NCBI RefSeq assembly: GCF_009696065.1
Contig: NZ_VUMS01000013.1
Location: 35,805 to 99,804, forward strand
Direction: 5' to 3'
DNA length: 64,000 bases
DNA from: Oliverpabstia intestinalis
GTDB lineage: Bacteria > Bacillota > Clostridia > Lachnospirales > Lachnospiraceae
The notes under the pieces are model-generated. The model did no database searches. It was not told where the DNA came from and saw only the letters and a list, made by a program, of their open reading frames with translations. Positions 42,361 to 52,730 of the stretch are shown here, piece after piece. A program made the translations under genes and the position numbers. Positions within the stretch are counted from its first letter, which is position 1; each line of letters begins with the position of its first letter.

Positions 42361-42828
42361 CGGCCAGTTATGACAGAGATTTTTTGCCATTTCTTCAGTG
42401 GGAACAGTGATTTTTAATTGGATCAGCGGTGCATTTTTTTCAAGTACACCGAGCTGGACGGTATACTCCTGTTCCGGTGTGCGGTAATATTCGGCGGTAA
42501 TAGAATTCTCATTCCGCATTTCATATCCTTTTTCCAGGATATAGCTGTCCACCTCCAGCCGGATGGAATCGGACATATTCTTTTCAAAATAAGAAAGTGT
42601 TTTTTGACCTTCCGGAGTGATCTCATAGCAGATACTGTTTCCCTGTTTTCGCTCCAGAATCAGATGTGTATCCATCAGATCATGGATCGTCTGCTGAATA
42701 TGAAAATATGTGGTATATTCATGATCCAGCAGAAAGTTGGTAATCTGGCTGTTGGAAAGAGGGAAGGTTACTTTTTTCAGCATGTATAAAATGATCATTT
42801 TATAAAGTGTAGAGGTATTTTCAATCAT
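42313..42828 (-). CDS. DUF4364 family winged-helix protein
   Basis: The 171-residue product begins MIENTSTLYKMIILYMLKKVTFPLSNSQITNFLLDHEYTTYFHIQQTIHDL, a PadR/MarR-like winged helix, followed by ITPEGQKTLSYFEKNM and a beta-rich C-terminal domain. DUF4364 members are presumed DNA-binding regulators of unknown target in Clostridia. Its start overlaps the end of mnmL by eight bases, so the two are co-expressed. Confidence 0.88.
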   Translation of the reverse strand: MIENTSTLYKMIILYMLKKVTFPLSNSQITNFLLDHEYTTYFHIQQTIHDLMDTHLILERKQGNSICYEITPEGQKTLSYFEKNMSDSIRLEVDSYILEKGYEMRNENSITAEYYRTPEQEYTVQLGVLEKNAPLIQLKITVPTEEMAKNLCHNWPKRSQEIYASVMTSLS

Positions 42829-43759
42829 ACAGATCCTCCTTATAAAGTCGACCCTGCCAGGTGTTTCGAACTTTCATCATATGATGCAGGTCGTTGAGTA
42901 CAGAACGTTTGGCACTGCTCCAGAGAGGTGCGATCAGTAAATTTTTGGGTCCGTCACCGGTCACACGGTGAATGACAAGATCAGGGGACAGATGTTCCAG
43001 ACAGGAAATCAGAAGGTCTAGGTATTCTTCACGGGAAAGTGTCTGAAACTTTCCGGCAAGATAATCATCAGCAAGATCGGTTCCTTTCAGCACATGAAGC
43101 AACTGCAATTTGATTCCCTGGATGGGCTGGCAGTTCAGATAGTTGATTGTCTCAAGCATCTGTTCCGAAGATTCCCCGGGAAGGCCGAGAATTGTGTGAA
43201 CGATGACTTCAAGATTACGTGCATGCAGATTTTTTACTGCGGCTTCAAAAGTAGAGAGTGGATAACCTCTTCGGATATAGGCAGCAGTATCGGCATGGAT
43301 CGTCTGAAGTCCCAGTTCTACCCATACCGGTTTGATAGTGTTCAGTTCTGAGAGAAGTGTGAGAACATCTTCCCCCAGACAGTCTGGCCTGGTACCGATG
43401 CTGAGAGCTACCACACCTGGATGACGGATGGCTTCAAAAAAGAGCGGGCGAAGATATGAAACCGGTGCATAGGTGTTTGTGTATGCCTGAAAATAAGCAA
43501 TGAACTTCTGTACCGGGCGCTTTTTTTGTATCAGTGACATCTGAGACTCTATCTGCGCAGAAACTGACTGGGAAGGATCTGCCGCAAAGTCACCGGAACC
43601 TCCGGCACTGCAGAAGATACAGCCACGGTTTCCCAGTGTACCATCCCGGTTAGGACAGGACATACCTCCGTTTAATGTGATTTTATAAACTTTTTCTTTG
43701 AAACGATCCTGAAGCATATAGTCCAGGGAATGATAAGGTTTTTCCAGCCATTTTCTCAT
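42821..43759 (-). CDS. mnmL: Radical SAM protein of the YtqA (MnmL) family
   Basis: 312 residues, TIGR01212 type. The radical-SAM cluster motif has the unusual spacing of this family (SCPNRDGTLGNRGCIFCSAGGSGDF, Cys-x11-Cys-x2-Cys). Then come ALSIGTRPDCLGEDVL, WVELGLQTIH and VIVHTILGLPGES, typical of Elp3-like radical SAM proteins. As I recall, Bacillus YtqA was renamed MnmL because it acts before MnmM in mnm5(s2)U synthesis of tRNA wobble uridines. mnmM lies 30 kb away in this window (11848), whereas the two are neighbours in Bacillus. Confidence 0.85.
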   Translation of the reverse strand: MRKWLEKPYHSLDYMLQDRFKEKVYKITLNGGMSCPNRDGTLGNRGCIFCSAGGSGDFAADPSQSVSAQIESQMSLIQKKRPVQKFIAYFQAYTNTYAPVSYLRPLFFEAIRHPGVVALSIGTRPDCLGEDVLTLLSELNTIKPVWVELGLQTIHADTAAYIRRGYPLSTFEAAVKNLHARNLEVIVHTILGLPGESSEQMLETINYLNCQPIQGIKLQLLHVLKGTDLADDYLAGKFQTLSREEYLDLLISCLEHLSPDLVIHRVTGDGPKNLLIAPLWSSAKRSVLNDLHHMMKVRNTWQGRLYKEDLYD

Positions 43760-43789
43760 TACAGTCCCGTCCTTTTCCCAATTTATTTA

Positions 43790-43818
43790 ATCATATCATT
43801 GGAGGGGACGCTTTGCAA
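43790..43818 (-). promoter_or_regulatory. mnmL-DUF4364 promoter
   Basis: On the minus strand TTGCAA (43818-43813), 17 bases, TATGAT (43795-43790). Confidence 0.65.
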
Positions 43819-43845
43819 GTCAAAACACCAGACAGGAAAAACCCC

Positions 43846-43873
43846 TTGCTTTTTTGCTGTATTGTGTTAAAAT
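43846..43873 (+). promoter_or_regulatory. yerC promoter
   Basis: TTGCTT (43846-43851), 16 bases, TAAAAT (43868-43873). The leader to 43956 is otherwise without features. Confidence 0.5.
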
Positions 43874-43955
43874 TGTATCATATTAAGTGCCCGGAAGAAG
43901 AAATGGTGGTACTTTATGTTCGCAATGAAAATATGGGGTAGTAAAGGAGAAAATC

Positions 43956-44252
43956 ATGAGTAAAAAAATACATACAGAGGCAGTCGATCATTTGTTTGAA
44001 GCTGTTTTATGTCTGGAAAATAAAGAAGAATGTTATACATTCTTTGAAGATGTGTGTACGATCAACGAGCTGTTATCACTTTCTCAGAGATTTGAAGTGG
44101 CACGGATGCTGCGCCAGAAGAAAACATATCTGGAGATTTCCGAGAAGACCGGAGCATCCACAGCAACGATCAGCCGTGTGAACCGCTCTCTGACATACGG
44201 AAATGACGGATATGAGATGGTTTTTAACCGGATCGGAGAGAAAGAAGAATAA
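43956..44252 (+). CDS. YerC/YecD family TrpR-like regulator
   Basis: A 98-residue helical DNA-binding protein of the TrpR superfamily. EECYTFFEDVCTINELLSLSQRFEVARML and the helix-turn-helix KTYLEISEKTGASTATISRVNRSLTYG are diagnostic of YerC/YecD. Target genes are not established in the family, and the ligand site is not that of TrpR. Ribosome site AAAGGAGAAAATC. Monocistronic. Confidence 0.92.
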   Translation: MSKKIHTEAVDHLFEAVLCLENKEECYTFFEDVCTINELLSLSQRFEVARMLRQKKTYLEISEKTGASTATISRVNRSLTYGNDGYEMVFNRIGEKEE

Positions 44253-44282
44253 AGAACAAAAAGAAAATAAAGTACGAAAGAA

Positions 44283-44324
44283 AAGATCCTGTGGTTGGAA
44301 AATCAAAGCCACAGGATCTTTTTG
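44283..44324 (+). terminator. yerC terminator
   Basis: Perfect 12-pair stem AAGATCCTGTGG / CCACAGGATCTT, followed by TTT. The remaining 44325-44480 is A+T-rich with no gene. Confidence 0.85.
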
Positions 44325-44480
44325 TGTGTTTTGCTGTTAAAGAAATAACAGTAAAAATCCGCAGAATTTACAGAAATATATAAAATTTTATAAACAGTTG
44401 CCAATATTTTATAAAATAAGAAAAATTTTACGAACAGAAAATGAAAAAAGTGAGAAAAAAATAACAATACATAAAAATGT

Positions 44481-44509
44481 TTGCCGAAATACCAAAAATA
44501 TGTTACAAT
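44481..44509 (+). promoter_or_regulatory. ATP synthase operon promoter
   Basis: TTGCCG (44481-44486), 17 bases, TACAAT (44504-44509), 65 bases upstream of the first gene. Confidence 0.7.
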
Positions 44510-44574
44510 GTGAACAAGAAATTTTCAAAAAGGAAAGATAACTATTGTAAAAAATGCACAGAAAGGAAGGGAAA

Positions 44575-44847
44575 ATGAAAAAGTGGACAGACATCATTGA
44601 AAAACTTACGATGCTGACACAGCTCAGTCTGTCTCTCGTGACACCTCTTTTACTTTGTCTGGGGCTGTGCTGGTGGAGCAGTAACCGCTGGTCATTGGGT
44701 GGCTGGGTCTATCTGATCGGCTTTTTCTTTGGCCTTGGAGGATCTGCCATGACAGCGTGGAAGTTTTACCGGTCGGTGGTTATGCGTCAGGAACGGACAG
44801 AAAAAGAAAAAAGAAAATCAAAAGTATCTTTCAACAGACATCTTTAG
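44575..44847 (+). CDS. atpZ: AtpZ-like small membrane protein
   Basis: A 90-residue protein with two membrane segments (LTQLSLSLVTPLLLCLGLCWW and WVYLIGFFFGLGGSAMTAWKFY) and a basic tail. This is the AtpZ/AtpQ type that precedes atpI in many operons and has been linked to ion entry to the a subunit. ATG 44575 follows GGAAGGGAAA; a longer frame from 44554 lacks a site. First gene of the operon. Confidence 0.82.
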   Translation: MKKWTDIIEKLTMLTQLSLSLVTPLLLCLGLCWWSSNRWSLGGWVYLIGFFFGLGGSAMTAWKFYRSVVMRQERTEKEKRKSKVSFNRHL

Positions 44848-44865
44848 GAAAGGGAACAGGACAAT

Positions 44866-45282
44866 ATGGACAATAGAAAAGAAAGAATCCAGCCTGCCGT
44901 AAGAAAAGAAACAGAACATGTTATGGTGTATACGGCAGCAGGTGTGGCAGTGATGTGGTGTGTGTTTCTGGCATTGCATCTTGTGATTCCGGAGAAAGTA
45001 CCGTTTGATTATACTGTGATTCTTGGCGGGCTTTTCGGCGGTGCGGTTGCGGTATTGAATTTTTTTCTGATGGGGATGGCAGTGCAGAAAGCCGCAGCTG
45101 AGACAGAGGAAGCAGCGGCAAAGCGATGGATTCAGGCCAGTTATTCTCAGAGGAACATGATGCAGATGCTGTGGGTGATTCTTACAATTGTTCTTCCCTG
45201 TTTTCAGTTTGTAGCTGGAATCCTTCCACTTCTGATTCCTGGAACAGCAATCAAACTGGTGGGAGCAGTGAAAGGAAAATAA
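44866..45282 (+). CDS. atpI: ATP synthase protein I
   Basis: A 138-residue protein with four hydrophobic segments (VMVYTAAGVAVMWCVFLALHLVI; VILGGLFGGAVAVLNFFLMGMAV; QMLWVILTIVLPCFQFVAGILPLLI) in the AtpI manner. AtpI helps assemble the c ring in some bacteria. It lies between atpZ and atpB, 17 bases before atpB. Confidence 0.85.
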   Translation: MDNRKERIQPAVRKETEHVMVYTAAGVAVMWCVFLALHLVIPEKVPFDYTVILGGLFGGAVAVLNFFLMGMAVQKAAAETEEAAAKRWIQASYSQRNMMQMLWVILTIVLPCFQFVAGILPLLIPGTAIKLVGAVKGK

Positions 45283-45299
45283 GGAGGTGAGAGACAGGG

Positions 45300-46058
45300 A
45301 TGGAGGTTGATATCTCCGGTGCAAAGGTCTTTTTTACGACCCCGATCGATGTACCGCTTCTGGGAGAATTACAGATCAGCGAGACACTGATTGTCAGCTG
45401 GATCGTCATGGCGCTGATCACGGGAATATGCTTCTGGCTGACCAGAGGACTGAAGGTACGGAATATTTCAAAAAAACAGGCGGCAGCCGAATGGATCGTG
45501 GAGACTGCGGATAAGTTTGTACTGGGAAATATGGGAGAAAAGTTCCGGTACCTGATTCCGTTCGTCTCAGCATTGTTTGCAACCAGTGTGGTATCCAATC
45601 TGATCAGTCTGATCGGACTTCGCAGTCCGACAGCGGATCTTTCTACAGAGGCTGCATGGGCAGTTGTGGTTTTTACGATGATCACAGCGCAGAAGATAAA
45701 AACAAACGGTGTGGGAGGGTATCTGAAAGGATTTACCACACCGATTCCGGTTATGACTCCATTCAATATTCTTTCTGAACTGGCAACGCCGATCAGTATG
45801 GCGTGCCGTCATTTCGGTAATATTTTATCAGGGGTTGTAATCAATGCACTGATTTATGGAGCACTTGCTCTGGCAAGTAGAAAATTGCTGGGACTGATTC
45901 CGGGAGCAGTGGGAAATGTACTTTCGCAGATCCCGGTTCTGGATGTGGGAATCCCCGCAGTATTATCTGTATATTTTGACTGGTTTTCCGGAGTGATGCA
46001 GGCATTTATTTTCTGTATGTTGACGGTGATGTACATCGCGAATGCAGCAGAGGAATAG
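45300..46058 (+). CDS. atpB: ATP synthase Fo subunit a
   Basis: The 252-residue stator channel subunit. Five or six membrane segments; the conserved region PFVSALFATSVVSNLISLIGLRSPTADLSTEAAWAVVVF replaces the E. coli LLFxxWMNxxDLxP region. TPFNILSELATPISMACRHFGNILSGVVI carries the essential stator arginine (CRHFGN; consensus LRLFGN), and the C-terminal YFDWFSGVMQAFIFCMLTVMYI is standard. Ribosome site AAGGAGGTGA. Confidence 0.95.
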   Translation: MEVDISGAKVFFTTPIDVPLLGELQISETLIVSWIVMALITGICFWLTRGLKVRNISKKQAAAEWIVETADKFVLGNMGEKFRYLIPFVSALFATSVVSNLISLIGLRSPTADLSTEAAWAVVVFTMITAQKIKTNGVGGYLKGFTTPIPVMTPFNILSELATPISMACRHFGNILSGVVINALIYGALALASRKLLGLIPGAVGNVLSQIPVLDVGIPAVLSVYFDWFSGVMQAFIFCMLTVMYIANAAEE

Positions 46059-46097
46059 ATGGACGATACAGGGAAAAACAGAAGAAAACATGTGTAG

Positions 46098-46412
<315 letters not shown>

Positions 46413-46443
46413 GAACGAAAAGAAAACTAGGAGGAATAACATT

Positions 46444-46947
46444 ATGCAGGTTCAGGAACTGGTAGGAATTATCCCCTGGACATTTGTTGCACAGATTTGC
46501 AATCTTTTTATTCAGATGTATCTGATCAAACGATTCTTGTTCAAACCGGTACACGAGATACTGGAAAAACGACGCGCGGCTGCAGATGCGGAAATCATAC
46601 AGGCGGAGGAGACAAAAGCGAAAGCGGAGGCAATTCGTGCAGAATATGAACGAAATATGCAGGACGCAAGACAAAAGGCCAATGAGATTCTGGACAGCGC
46701 AAGAAATACTGCTGCGATCCAGAGTGAAAAAATCTTAAAAGAGGCTCAGGATCAGACCTTTGCAATGAAGAATAAAGCAGAAAAAGAGATTGCCCAGGAG
46801 AAGAAAAAAGCAGTCAATGAAGTGAAAGGCGAGATTGGCGATATGGCCGTGGAGATTGCCGGAAAAGTCATTGAACGTGAAATTAATGAAAAAGACCATG
46901 AAAAGCTAATAGACGAATTTATATCGAATGTAGGTGAAGTATCATGA
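46444..46947 (+). CDS. atpF: ATP synthase Fo subunit b
   Basis: The 167-residue peripheral stalk: one N-terminal membrane helix (about 8-28), then a long charged coiled coil (residues 40-140, EKRRAAADAEIIQAEETKAKAEAIRAEYERNMQDARQKANEI) and a C-terminal delta-binding part. The stop overlaps the atpH start (ATGA). Confidence 0.95.
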   Translation: MQVQELVGIIPWTFVAQICNLFIQMYLIKRFLFKPVHEILEKRRAAADAEIIQAEETKAKAEAIRAEYERNMQDARQKANEILDSARNTAAIQSEKILKEAQDQTFAMKNKAEKEIAQEKKKAVNEVKGEIGDMAVEIAGKVIEREINEKDHEKLIDEFISNVGEVS

Positions 46948-47483
46948 CAGAAACCGCCAGAATCTATGGGGGCAGTCTGTACGACCTTGCAGCTGAGGAA
47001 AATCTGACCGGTGAGATTCTCGGGCAGATGGAACAGATCCGCACACTTTTACGGGAGAATCCGGAGTATGAACGACTGTTGTCAGAACCTTCGATTCCTC
47101 AGATGGAAAGAAACGGGATGATCGAGGCGGCATTTGGAGGTCAGGCGCAACGATATTTGGTGAATTTTATGAAACTGATGTGTGAGAAAAATCTTCTCGG
47201 GGAATATTCCGGCTGTTTCGAGGCTTTCAAAAGCAGATATTATGAAGATCATAATATCGCTGAGGCGGTTGTGACCAGTGTCTGTCCTCTGTCGGAGGAG
47301 CAGCAGAAACGCCTGAAAGAAAAACTGAAAAAAATCAGTGGAAAAGAGATTATCCTGATTCAGAAAACCGATCCGGCGTTACTGGCAGGGGTTCGGGTAG
47401 AACTGGATGGAAAATTGCTGGACGGAACGGTGAAGAACCGGATTTCGGAGATTTCCGACAAGATTCATCATGCAACAGTGTAG
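46944..47483 (+). CDS. atpH: ATP synthase F1 subunit delta
   Basis: A 179-residue stalk protein (OSCP type) starting ARIYGGSLYDLAAEENLTGEIL, with the C-terminal signature ALLAGVRVELDGKLLDGTVKNRISEI. Coupled to atpF by overlap and nine bases from atpA. Confidence 0.95.
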   Translation: MTETARIYGGSLYDLAAEENLTGEILGQMEQIRTLLRENPEYERLLSEPSIPQMERNGMIEAAFGGQAQRYLVNFMKLMCEKNLLGEYSGCFEAFKSRYYEDHNIAEAVVTSVCPLSEEQQKRLKEKLKKISGKEIILIQKTDPALLAGVRVELDGKLLDGTVKNRISEISDKIHHATV

Positions 47484-47492
47484 GAGGAAAAC

Positions 47493-49022
47493 ATGCAACT
47501 GAAACCAGAAGAAATATCCAAAGTCATCCGAAGTCAGATCAAGTATTATGAGAATGCGATCCGGCAGGATGAAACAGGTACCGTTCTGATGGTAGGTGAT
47601 GGAATTGCCAGAGTCAGTGGTCTTGCAAACTGTATGGCAGGGGAACTGCTGGAGTTTGAAGACGGAAGCTTTGGTATGGCACAGAACCTGGAAGAAAACA
47701 GTGTATCTGTTGTTTTATTTGGTTCGGGGGAAACCATCAGTGAGGAGCAGATGGTAAAACGAACCGGAAAAGTAGTATCCGTTCCGGTAGGTGAGACTCT
47801 GATAGGCAGAGTTGTCAATGCGCTGGGACAGCCAATCGATGCGGGGGGACCGATCAGTGCATCGGAGTATCGGCCAATTGAAAGTCAGGCGCCGGGTATC
47901 TGTGAACGGCAGGGGGTATGTCAGCCGTTGCAGACCGGTATCAAGGCAATTGACTCAATGGTTCCAATTGGAAGAGGTCAGCGTGAGCTGATCATCGGTG
48001 ACCGCCAGACAGGAAAGACAACCATAGCCACCGATACCATTCTGAATCAGAAAGGAAAAGATGTGATCTGTATTTATGTGGCAATCGGACAGAAGCGTTC
48101 TACCGTAGCCTCTCTGGTGGAAAATCTGGAGAAAAATGGTGCTATGGATTACACTATAGTGGTTGCAGCTACTGCATCGGAGGCAAGTCCGCTGCAGTAT
48201 ATCGTACCGTATACCGGCTGTGCGATGGGTGAATATTTTATGTATCAGGGGAAAGATGTCCTGATTATTTACGATGATCTGAGTAAGCATGCAGTGGCAT
48301 ACAGGGCACTGTCATTACTGATTCGACGCCCACCGGGACGTGAAGCCTATCCGGGCGATGTATTTTATCTTCATTCAAGGCTTCTGGAACGTGCGGCAAA
48401 ACTGGATGATGCACATGGAGGAGGATCGCTGACGGCACTTCCGATCATTGAGACTCAGGCAGGAGATATTTCAGCTTATATTCCGACTAATGTCATATCT
48501 ATCACGGATGGACAGATATTCCTGGAATCAGAACTGTTCCATTCCGGTGTTATGCCGGCAGTTAATCCGGGTATTTCAGTTTCCAGGGTAGGAGGAAATG
48601 CGCAGATTAAGGCAATGAAGAAAGTTGCCGGTACATTAAAACTGATTTATTCCCAGTACAGAGAACTGGAAAGTTTTGCACAGTTTGGCTCTGATCTGGA
48701 TGCAGATACCAAAATGCGTCTGGAACAGGGAGCACGGATTGTAGAAGTTTTAAAACAGAAACAGAATGCACCGGTGTCGGTAGAAAAGCAGGTAGCGATT
48801 CTTTATGCGGTCACAAAAGGAATTCTGTCCAAAGTAGTGACAGAAGATGTGGAACTGTATGAGGAAGGGTTATATATATGGCTGGATACGGATGCCCGTG
48901 GAGCAGAAGTGATGCAGGTGATCCGGGAAAGCGGAAAACTGGAAAAAGAAACAGAAGAAAAACTGAAAAGCGCTCTGGAAGCTTATACAGAAAGCTTTTT
49001 GGATACAAGAATTCAAAAATAA
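47493..49022 (+). CDS. atpA: ATP synthase F1 subunit alpha
   Basis: A 509-residue non-catalytic nucleotide-binding subunit. It has [15 protein letters not shown] (P-loop), [33 protein letters not shown] and the arginine-finger region [26 protein letters not shown]. Ribosome site TAGGAGGAAAAC. Confidence 0.98.
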   Translation: MQLKPEEISKVIRSQIKYYENAIRQDETGTVLMVGDGIARVSGLANCMAGELLEFEDGSFGMAQNLEENSVSVVLFGSGETISEEQMVKRTGKVVSVPVGETLIGRVVNALGQPIDAGGPISASEYRPIESQAPGICERQGVCQPLQTGIKAIDSMVPIGRGQRELIIGDRQTGKTTIATDTILNQKGKDVICIYVAIGQKRSTVASLVENLEKNGAMDYTIVVAATASEASPLQYIVPYTGCAMGEYFMYQGKDVLIIYDDLSKHAVAYRALSLLIRRPPGREAYPGDVFYLHSRLLERAAKLDDAHGGGSLTALPIIETQAGDISAYIPTNVISITDGQIFLESELFHSGVMPAVNPGISVSRVGGNAQIKAMKKVAGTLKLIYSQYRELESFAQFGSDLDADTKMRLEQGARIVEVLKQKQNAPVSVEKQVAILYAVTKGILSKVVTEDVELYEEGLYIWLDTDARGAEVMQVIRESGKLEKETEEKLKSALEAYTESFLDTRIQK

Positions 49023-49044
49023 ATAAAAAAAGAAGGAGGAACCT

Positions 49045-49911
49045 ATGGCTGCAAATATGAAAGCGGTAAAACTGCGGATAAAAAGTGTGGAAAGCACCAT
49101 GCAGATTACCAAGGCTATGGAACTTGTGGCGTCCTCCAAGCTGCGAAAGGCCAAGGAGCGGGCGGATACCTGCCGTCCTTATTTTCAGGAGTTGTACCGT
49201 ACATTACAGGAAATAGCTAAAGGAAATACAGAATTCTATTCTGTTTATGTGAAAGAAGCGGTTCAGGAAAAATGCTGTTATGTCCTGATCGCAGGAGACC
49301 GGGGACTGGCAGGTGGGTATAATGCCAATTTACTGCGCTGTTTTGAGGAGGATGCAAAAGGGAAAATGGTCAGTGTTCTTCCTATTGGAAAAAAGGCGGT
49401 AGAATATGTCAGATCCAACAATCTGGAATACGTCACAGACGCTTTTGCAGAAATTGCGGATATTTCTGTAGCTGACTGTTTTGAAATCGCTTCTATCCTG
49501 TGCAAAGAATTTCGACAGGGAACATTTGGTCATGTGGAACTTTGTTATACCCGATTTGTTTCCATTCTGACGCAGAACCCGGAATCAGTTCCGGTACTTC
49601 CACTGATAGACATTGCAAAAGAAGAACAGGGACATAATGAGAAAGAAAGAATTCGTAATCTGATTTTGTATGAACCAAATGGAGTGGAAGTGTTTAACTC
49701 CATTGTTCCGGAATATCTCGGAGGTCTGATCTACGGTGGTGTCTGTGAGAGTGTGGCAAGCGAACTGGCAGCACGAAGAAATGCTATGGAGAAAGCAACC
49801 GGTAATGCCCAGGATATGATCGATGAGTTGAATTTGTATTATAACCGGGAACGCCAAGCAGGCATTACTCAGGAAATCACGGAGATTGTCGGAGGTGCAG
49901 AATGTCTGTAG
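49045..49911 (+). CDS. atpG: ATP synthase F1 subunit gamma
   Basis: The 288-residue central rotor: N-terminal MKAVKLRIKSVESTMQITKAMELVASSKLRKAKERA, GDRGLAGGYNANL in the middle, and the C-terminal SELAARRNAMEKATGNAQDMIDELNLYYNRERQAGITQEITEIVGGAECL. Ribosome site AGAAGGAGGAACC. Confidence 0.97.
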   Translation: MAANMKAVKLRIKSVESTMQITKAMELVASSKLRKAKERADTCRPYFQELYRTLQEIAKGNTEFYSVYVKEAVQEKCCYVLIAGDRGLAGGYNANLLRCFEEDAKGKMVSVLPIGKKAVEYVRSNNLEYVTDAFAEIADISVADCFEIASILCKEFRQGTFGHVELCYTRFVSILTQNPESVPVLPLIDIAKEEQGHNEKERIRNLILYEPNGVEVFNSIVPEYLGGLIYGGVCESVASELAARRNAMEKATGNAQDMIDELNLYYNRERQAGITQEITEIVGGAECL

Positions 49912-49966
49912 CCGGACATACGGTGCAGGAAGCTGAAAGAAAAATATAAGGTAAGGAGATTGGTAG

Positions 49967-51367
<1,401 letters not shown>

Positions 51368-51380
51368 AGGAGGGTAACGA

Positions 51381-51782
51381 ATGAGCACATTTCCTTTGCG
51401 TATCGGTACACCGGACGGACTGCTGTATGAAGGAGAAGTCGCAAGACTTGTCTGCCGGACAATCAATGGTGATCTTGCGATTTTGCCAAGACACTGCAAT
51501 TACTGTACGGCACTTGGCATGGGAGAAGCCCATATTATACTGGAAGACGGCAGCAGGAAGAATGCAGCCTGTATCGGCGGGATGCTTTCTGTGATGAATG
51601 GAACCTGCCATGTGCTGGCAACAACCTGGGAGTGGGAAGAAGATATAGATACAGAGAGAGCGGAAGATGCCAGAAAACGTGCGGAAGCCAGACTGGCAGA
51701 AGGCGGTCTCAGCGATAAGGAATATCGGATCGTCAAGGCAAAACTGCAAAGAGCACTGGTTCGTCTCGGAGTGAAAGAATAA
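51381..51782 (+). CDS. atpC: ATP synthase F1 subunit epsilon
   Basis: A 133-residue protein: beta sandwich (TFPLRIGTPDGLLYEGEVARLVCRTINGDLAILPRHCNYCTALGMG) plus a two-helix C-terminal domain (TERAEDARKRAEARLAEGGLSDKEYRIVKAKLQRALVRL) that can inhibit ATP hydrolysis. Last gene of the operon. Confidence 0.95.
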   Translation: MSTFPLRIGTPDGLLYEGEVARLVCRTINGDLAILPRHCNYCTALGMGEAHIILEDGSRKNAACIGGMLSVMNGTCHVLATTWEWEEDIDTERAEDARKRAEARLAEGGLSDKEYRIVKAKLQRALVRLGVKE

Positions 51783-51791
51783 AGAAAAAAT

Positions 51792-51832
51792 GTAATTGTT
51801 CGGTATCTTCCCGGGCACGAGCAAAAAATGCA
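51792..51832. repeat. Degenerate left part of the GTAACTRTTCAG element
   Basis: GTAATTGTTCGGTATCTTC, then a diverged hairpin half, then GAGCAAAAAATGCA, matches the first 40 bp of the element at 37181 with several changes. The terminator of the operon begins where the long arm would start. Confidence 0.6.
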
Positions 51833-51864
51833 GGATTCGAAGAAATATCGAATCCTGCATTTTT
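51828..51864. terminator. Bidirectional terminator, atp operon and DUF1836 gene
   Basis: A perfect 13-pair stem ATGCAGGATTCGA / TCGAATCCTGCAT, with TTTTTA after it and AAAAAA before it, serves the convergent genes. Confidence 0.88.
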
Positions 51865-51868
51865 AATG

Positions 51869-52480
51869 CTATTTTTTCTTTTTTTCTTTAGTATCCGGGT
51901 GCAGATCGTCGATCAGAGATTCAATTAACTGCTTTTTCACATATACATCAAAACTGAGAAGGCAGATAAAAGAAAAAGTTTTCAGAAATTCCTGATCTTT
52001 TTCCGGGGCATCCTGAAACGTTTCGCGGGATAACCGATAGCGATTGGTAATATCTTCCTTCAGGATGTCTACCTGAGATTTTTCAAGGCGGAAAACTTCA
52101 TTATAAATATCTTCCAGAGAGAGGTTCTCAGAGGAAGAAAAATACGTATCGGTAATAGGCTTTAAGAGTGCCTGTATATCCGTAATAGATAAAATACTTT
52201 TAAAATAATAGATAAACACCAGCACAAGAAGATGCTCTTTGGAGTATTTCTTTTTCAGTGGCGGAGGAAGCAGATCATTTTTTGCATAATTGTTGATCAT
52301 GGTTTTCGTAAGAATTTTATCCTCCGGATAGCGCTTGGAGGAAGCCAGCTGTGCATCCATAAAGGTGGTTACCTGATCCATATATAAAGGAATATTTGGT
52401 ACCTCCTCCGGTTTGATATAATCAATACGGGAAAGGCTTCCAAGAATGCTGTTTAAAAGATCACTTGTATCAATCGTCAT
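51869..52480 (-). CDS. DUF1836 family protein
   Basis: A 203-residue protein. The N-terminal LSRIDYIKPEEVPNIPLYMDQVTTFMDAQL and KRYPEDKILTKTMINNYAKNDLLPPPLKKKYSKEHLLVLVFIYYFKSILSITDIQALL resemble a MerR-like helical DNA-binding region, the DUF1836 hallmark. A helical C-terminal half ends in a Lys run. Probably a regulator of unknown target. Of two adjacent ATGs (52483, 52480), the second is better placed after AGAGGTGAT. Confidence 0.88.
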   Translation of the reverse strand: MTIDTSDLLNSILGSLSRIDYIKPEEVPNIPLYMDQVTTFMDAQLASSKRYPEDKILTKTMINNYAKNDLLPPPLKKKYSKEHLLVLVFIYYFKSILSITDIQALLKPITDTYFSSSENLSLEDIYNEVFRLEKSQVDILKEDITNRYRLSRETFQDAPEKDQEFLKTFSFICLLSFDVYVKKQLIESLIDDLHPDTKEKKKK

Positions 52481-52500
52481 CATATCACCTCTTCCACCCC

Positions 52501-52529
52501 ATTATATAGTTTTTAATACTATTTGTAAA
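52501..52529 (-). promoter_or_regulatory. DUF1836 gene promoter
   Basis: On the minus strand TTTACA (52529-52524), 17 bases, TATAAT (52506-52501). Confidence 0.7.
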
Positions 52530-52630
52530 TCTTTTTTTTAACGTTCCTGATCACAAGAAGCAACTAGCTTATCGGTGATTGGATCGGTACAAGACAGCTG
52601 AGATACTGTTTCGGGAGTGGCCGGTAACAA

Positions 52631-52659
52631 TTGACTTGCGAACGGGTGCATGATATGAT
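52631..52659 (+). promoter_or_regulatory. pcrA promoter
   Basis: TTGACT (52631-52636), 17 bases, TATGAT (52654-52659). Confidence 0.75.
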
Positions 52660-52730
52660 AAGAACACCTGTACGAAAAAATGTATTTCCGGAAATATTTC
52701 GAGATACATGTAAGAGATGGAGAGGAAAAT

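Noticed and set aside
42313..42789. Plus-strand frame at 42418-42789
   Set aside because: It is the complement of the DUF4364 gene and lacks a start signal.
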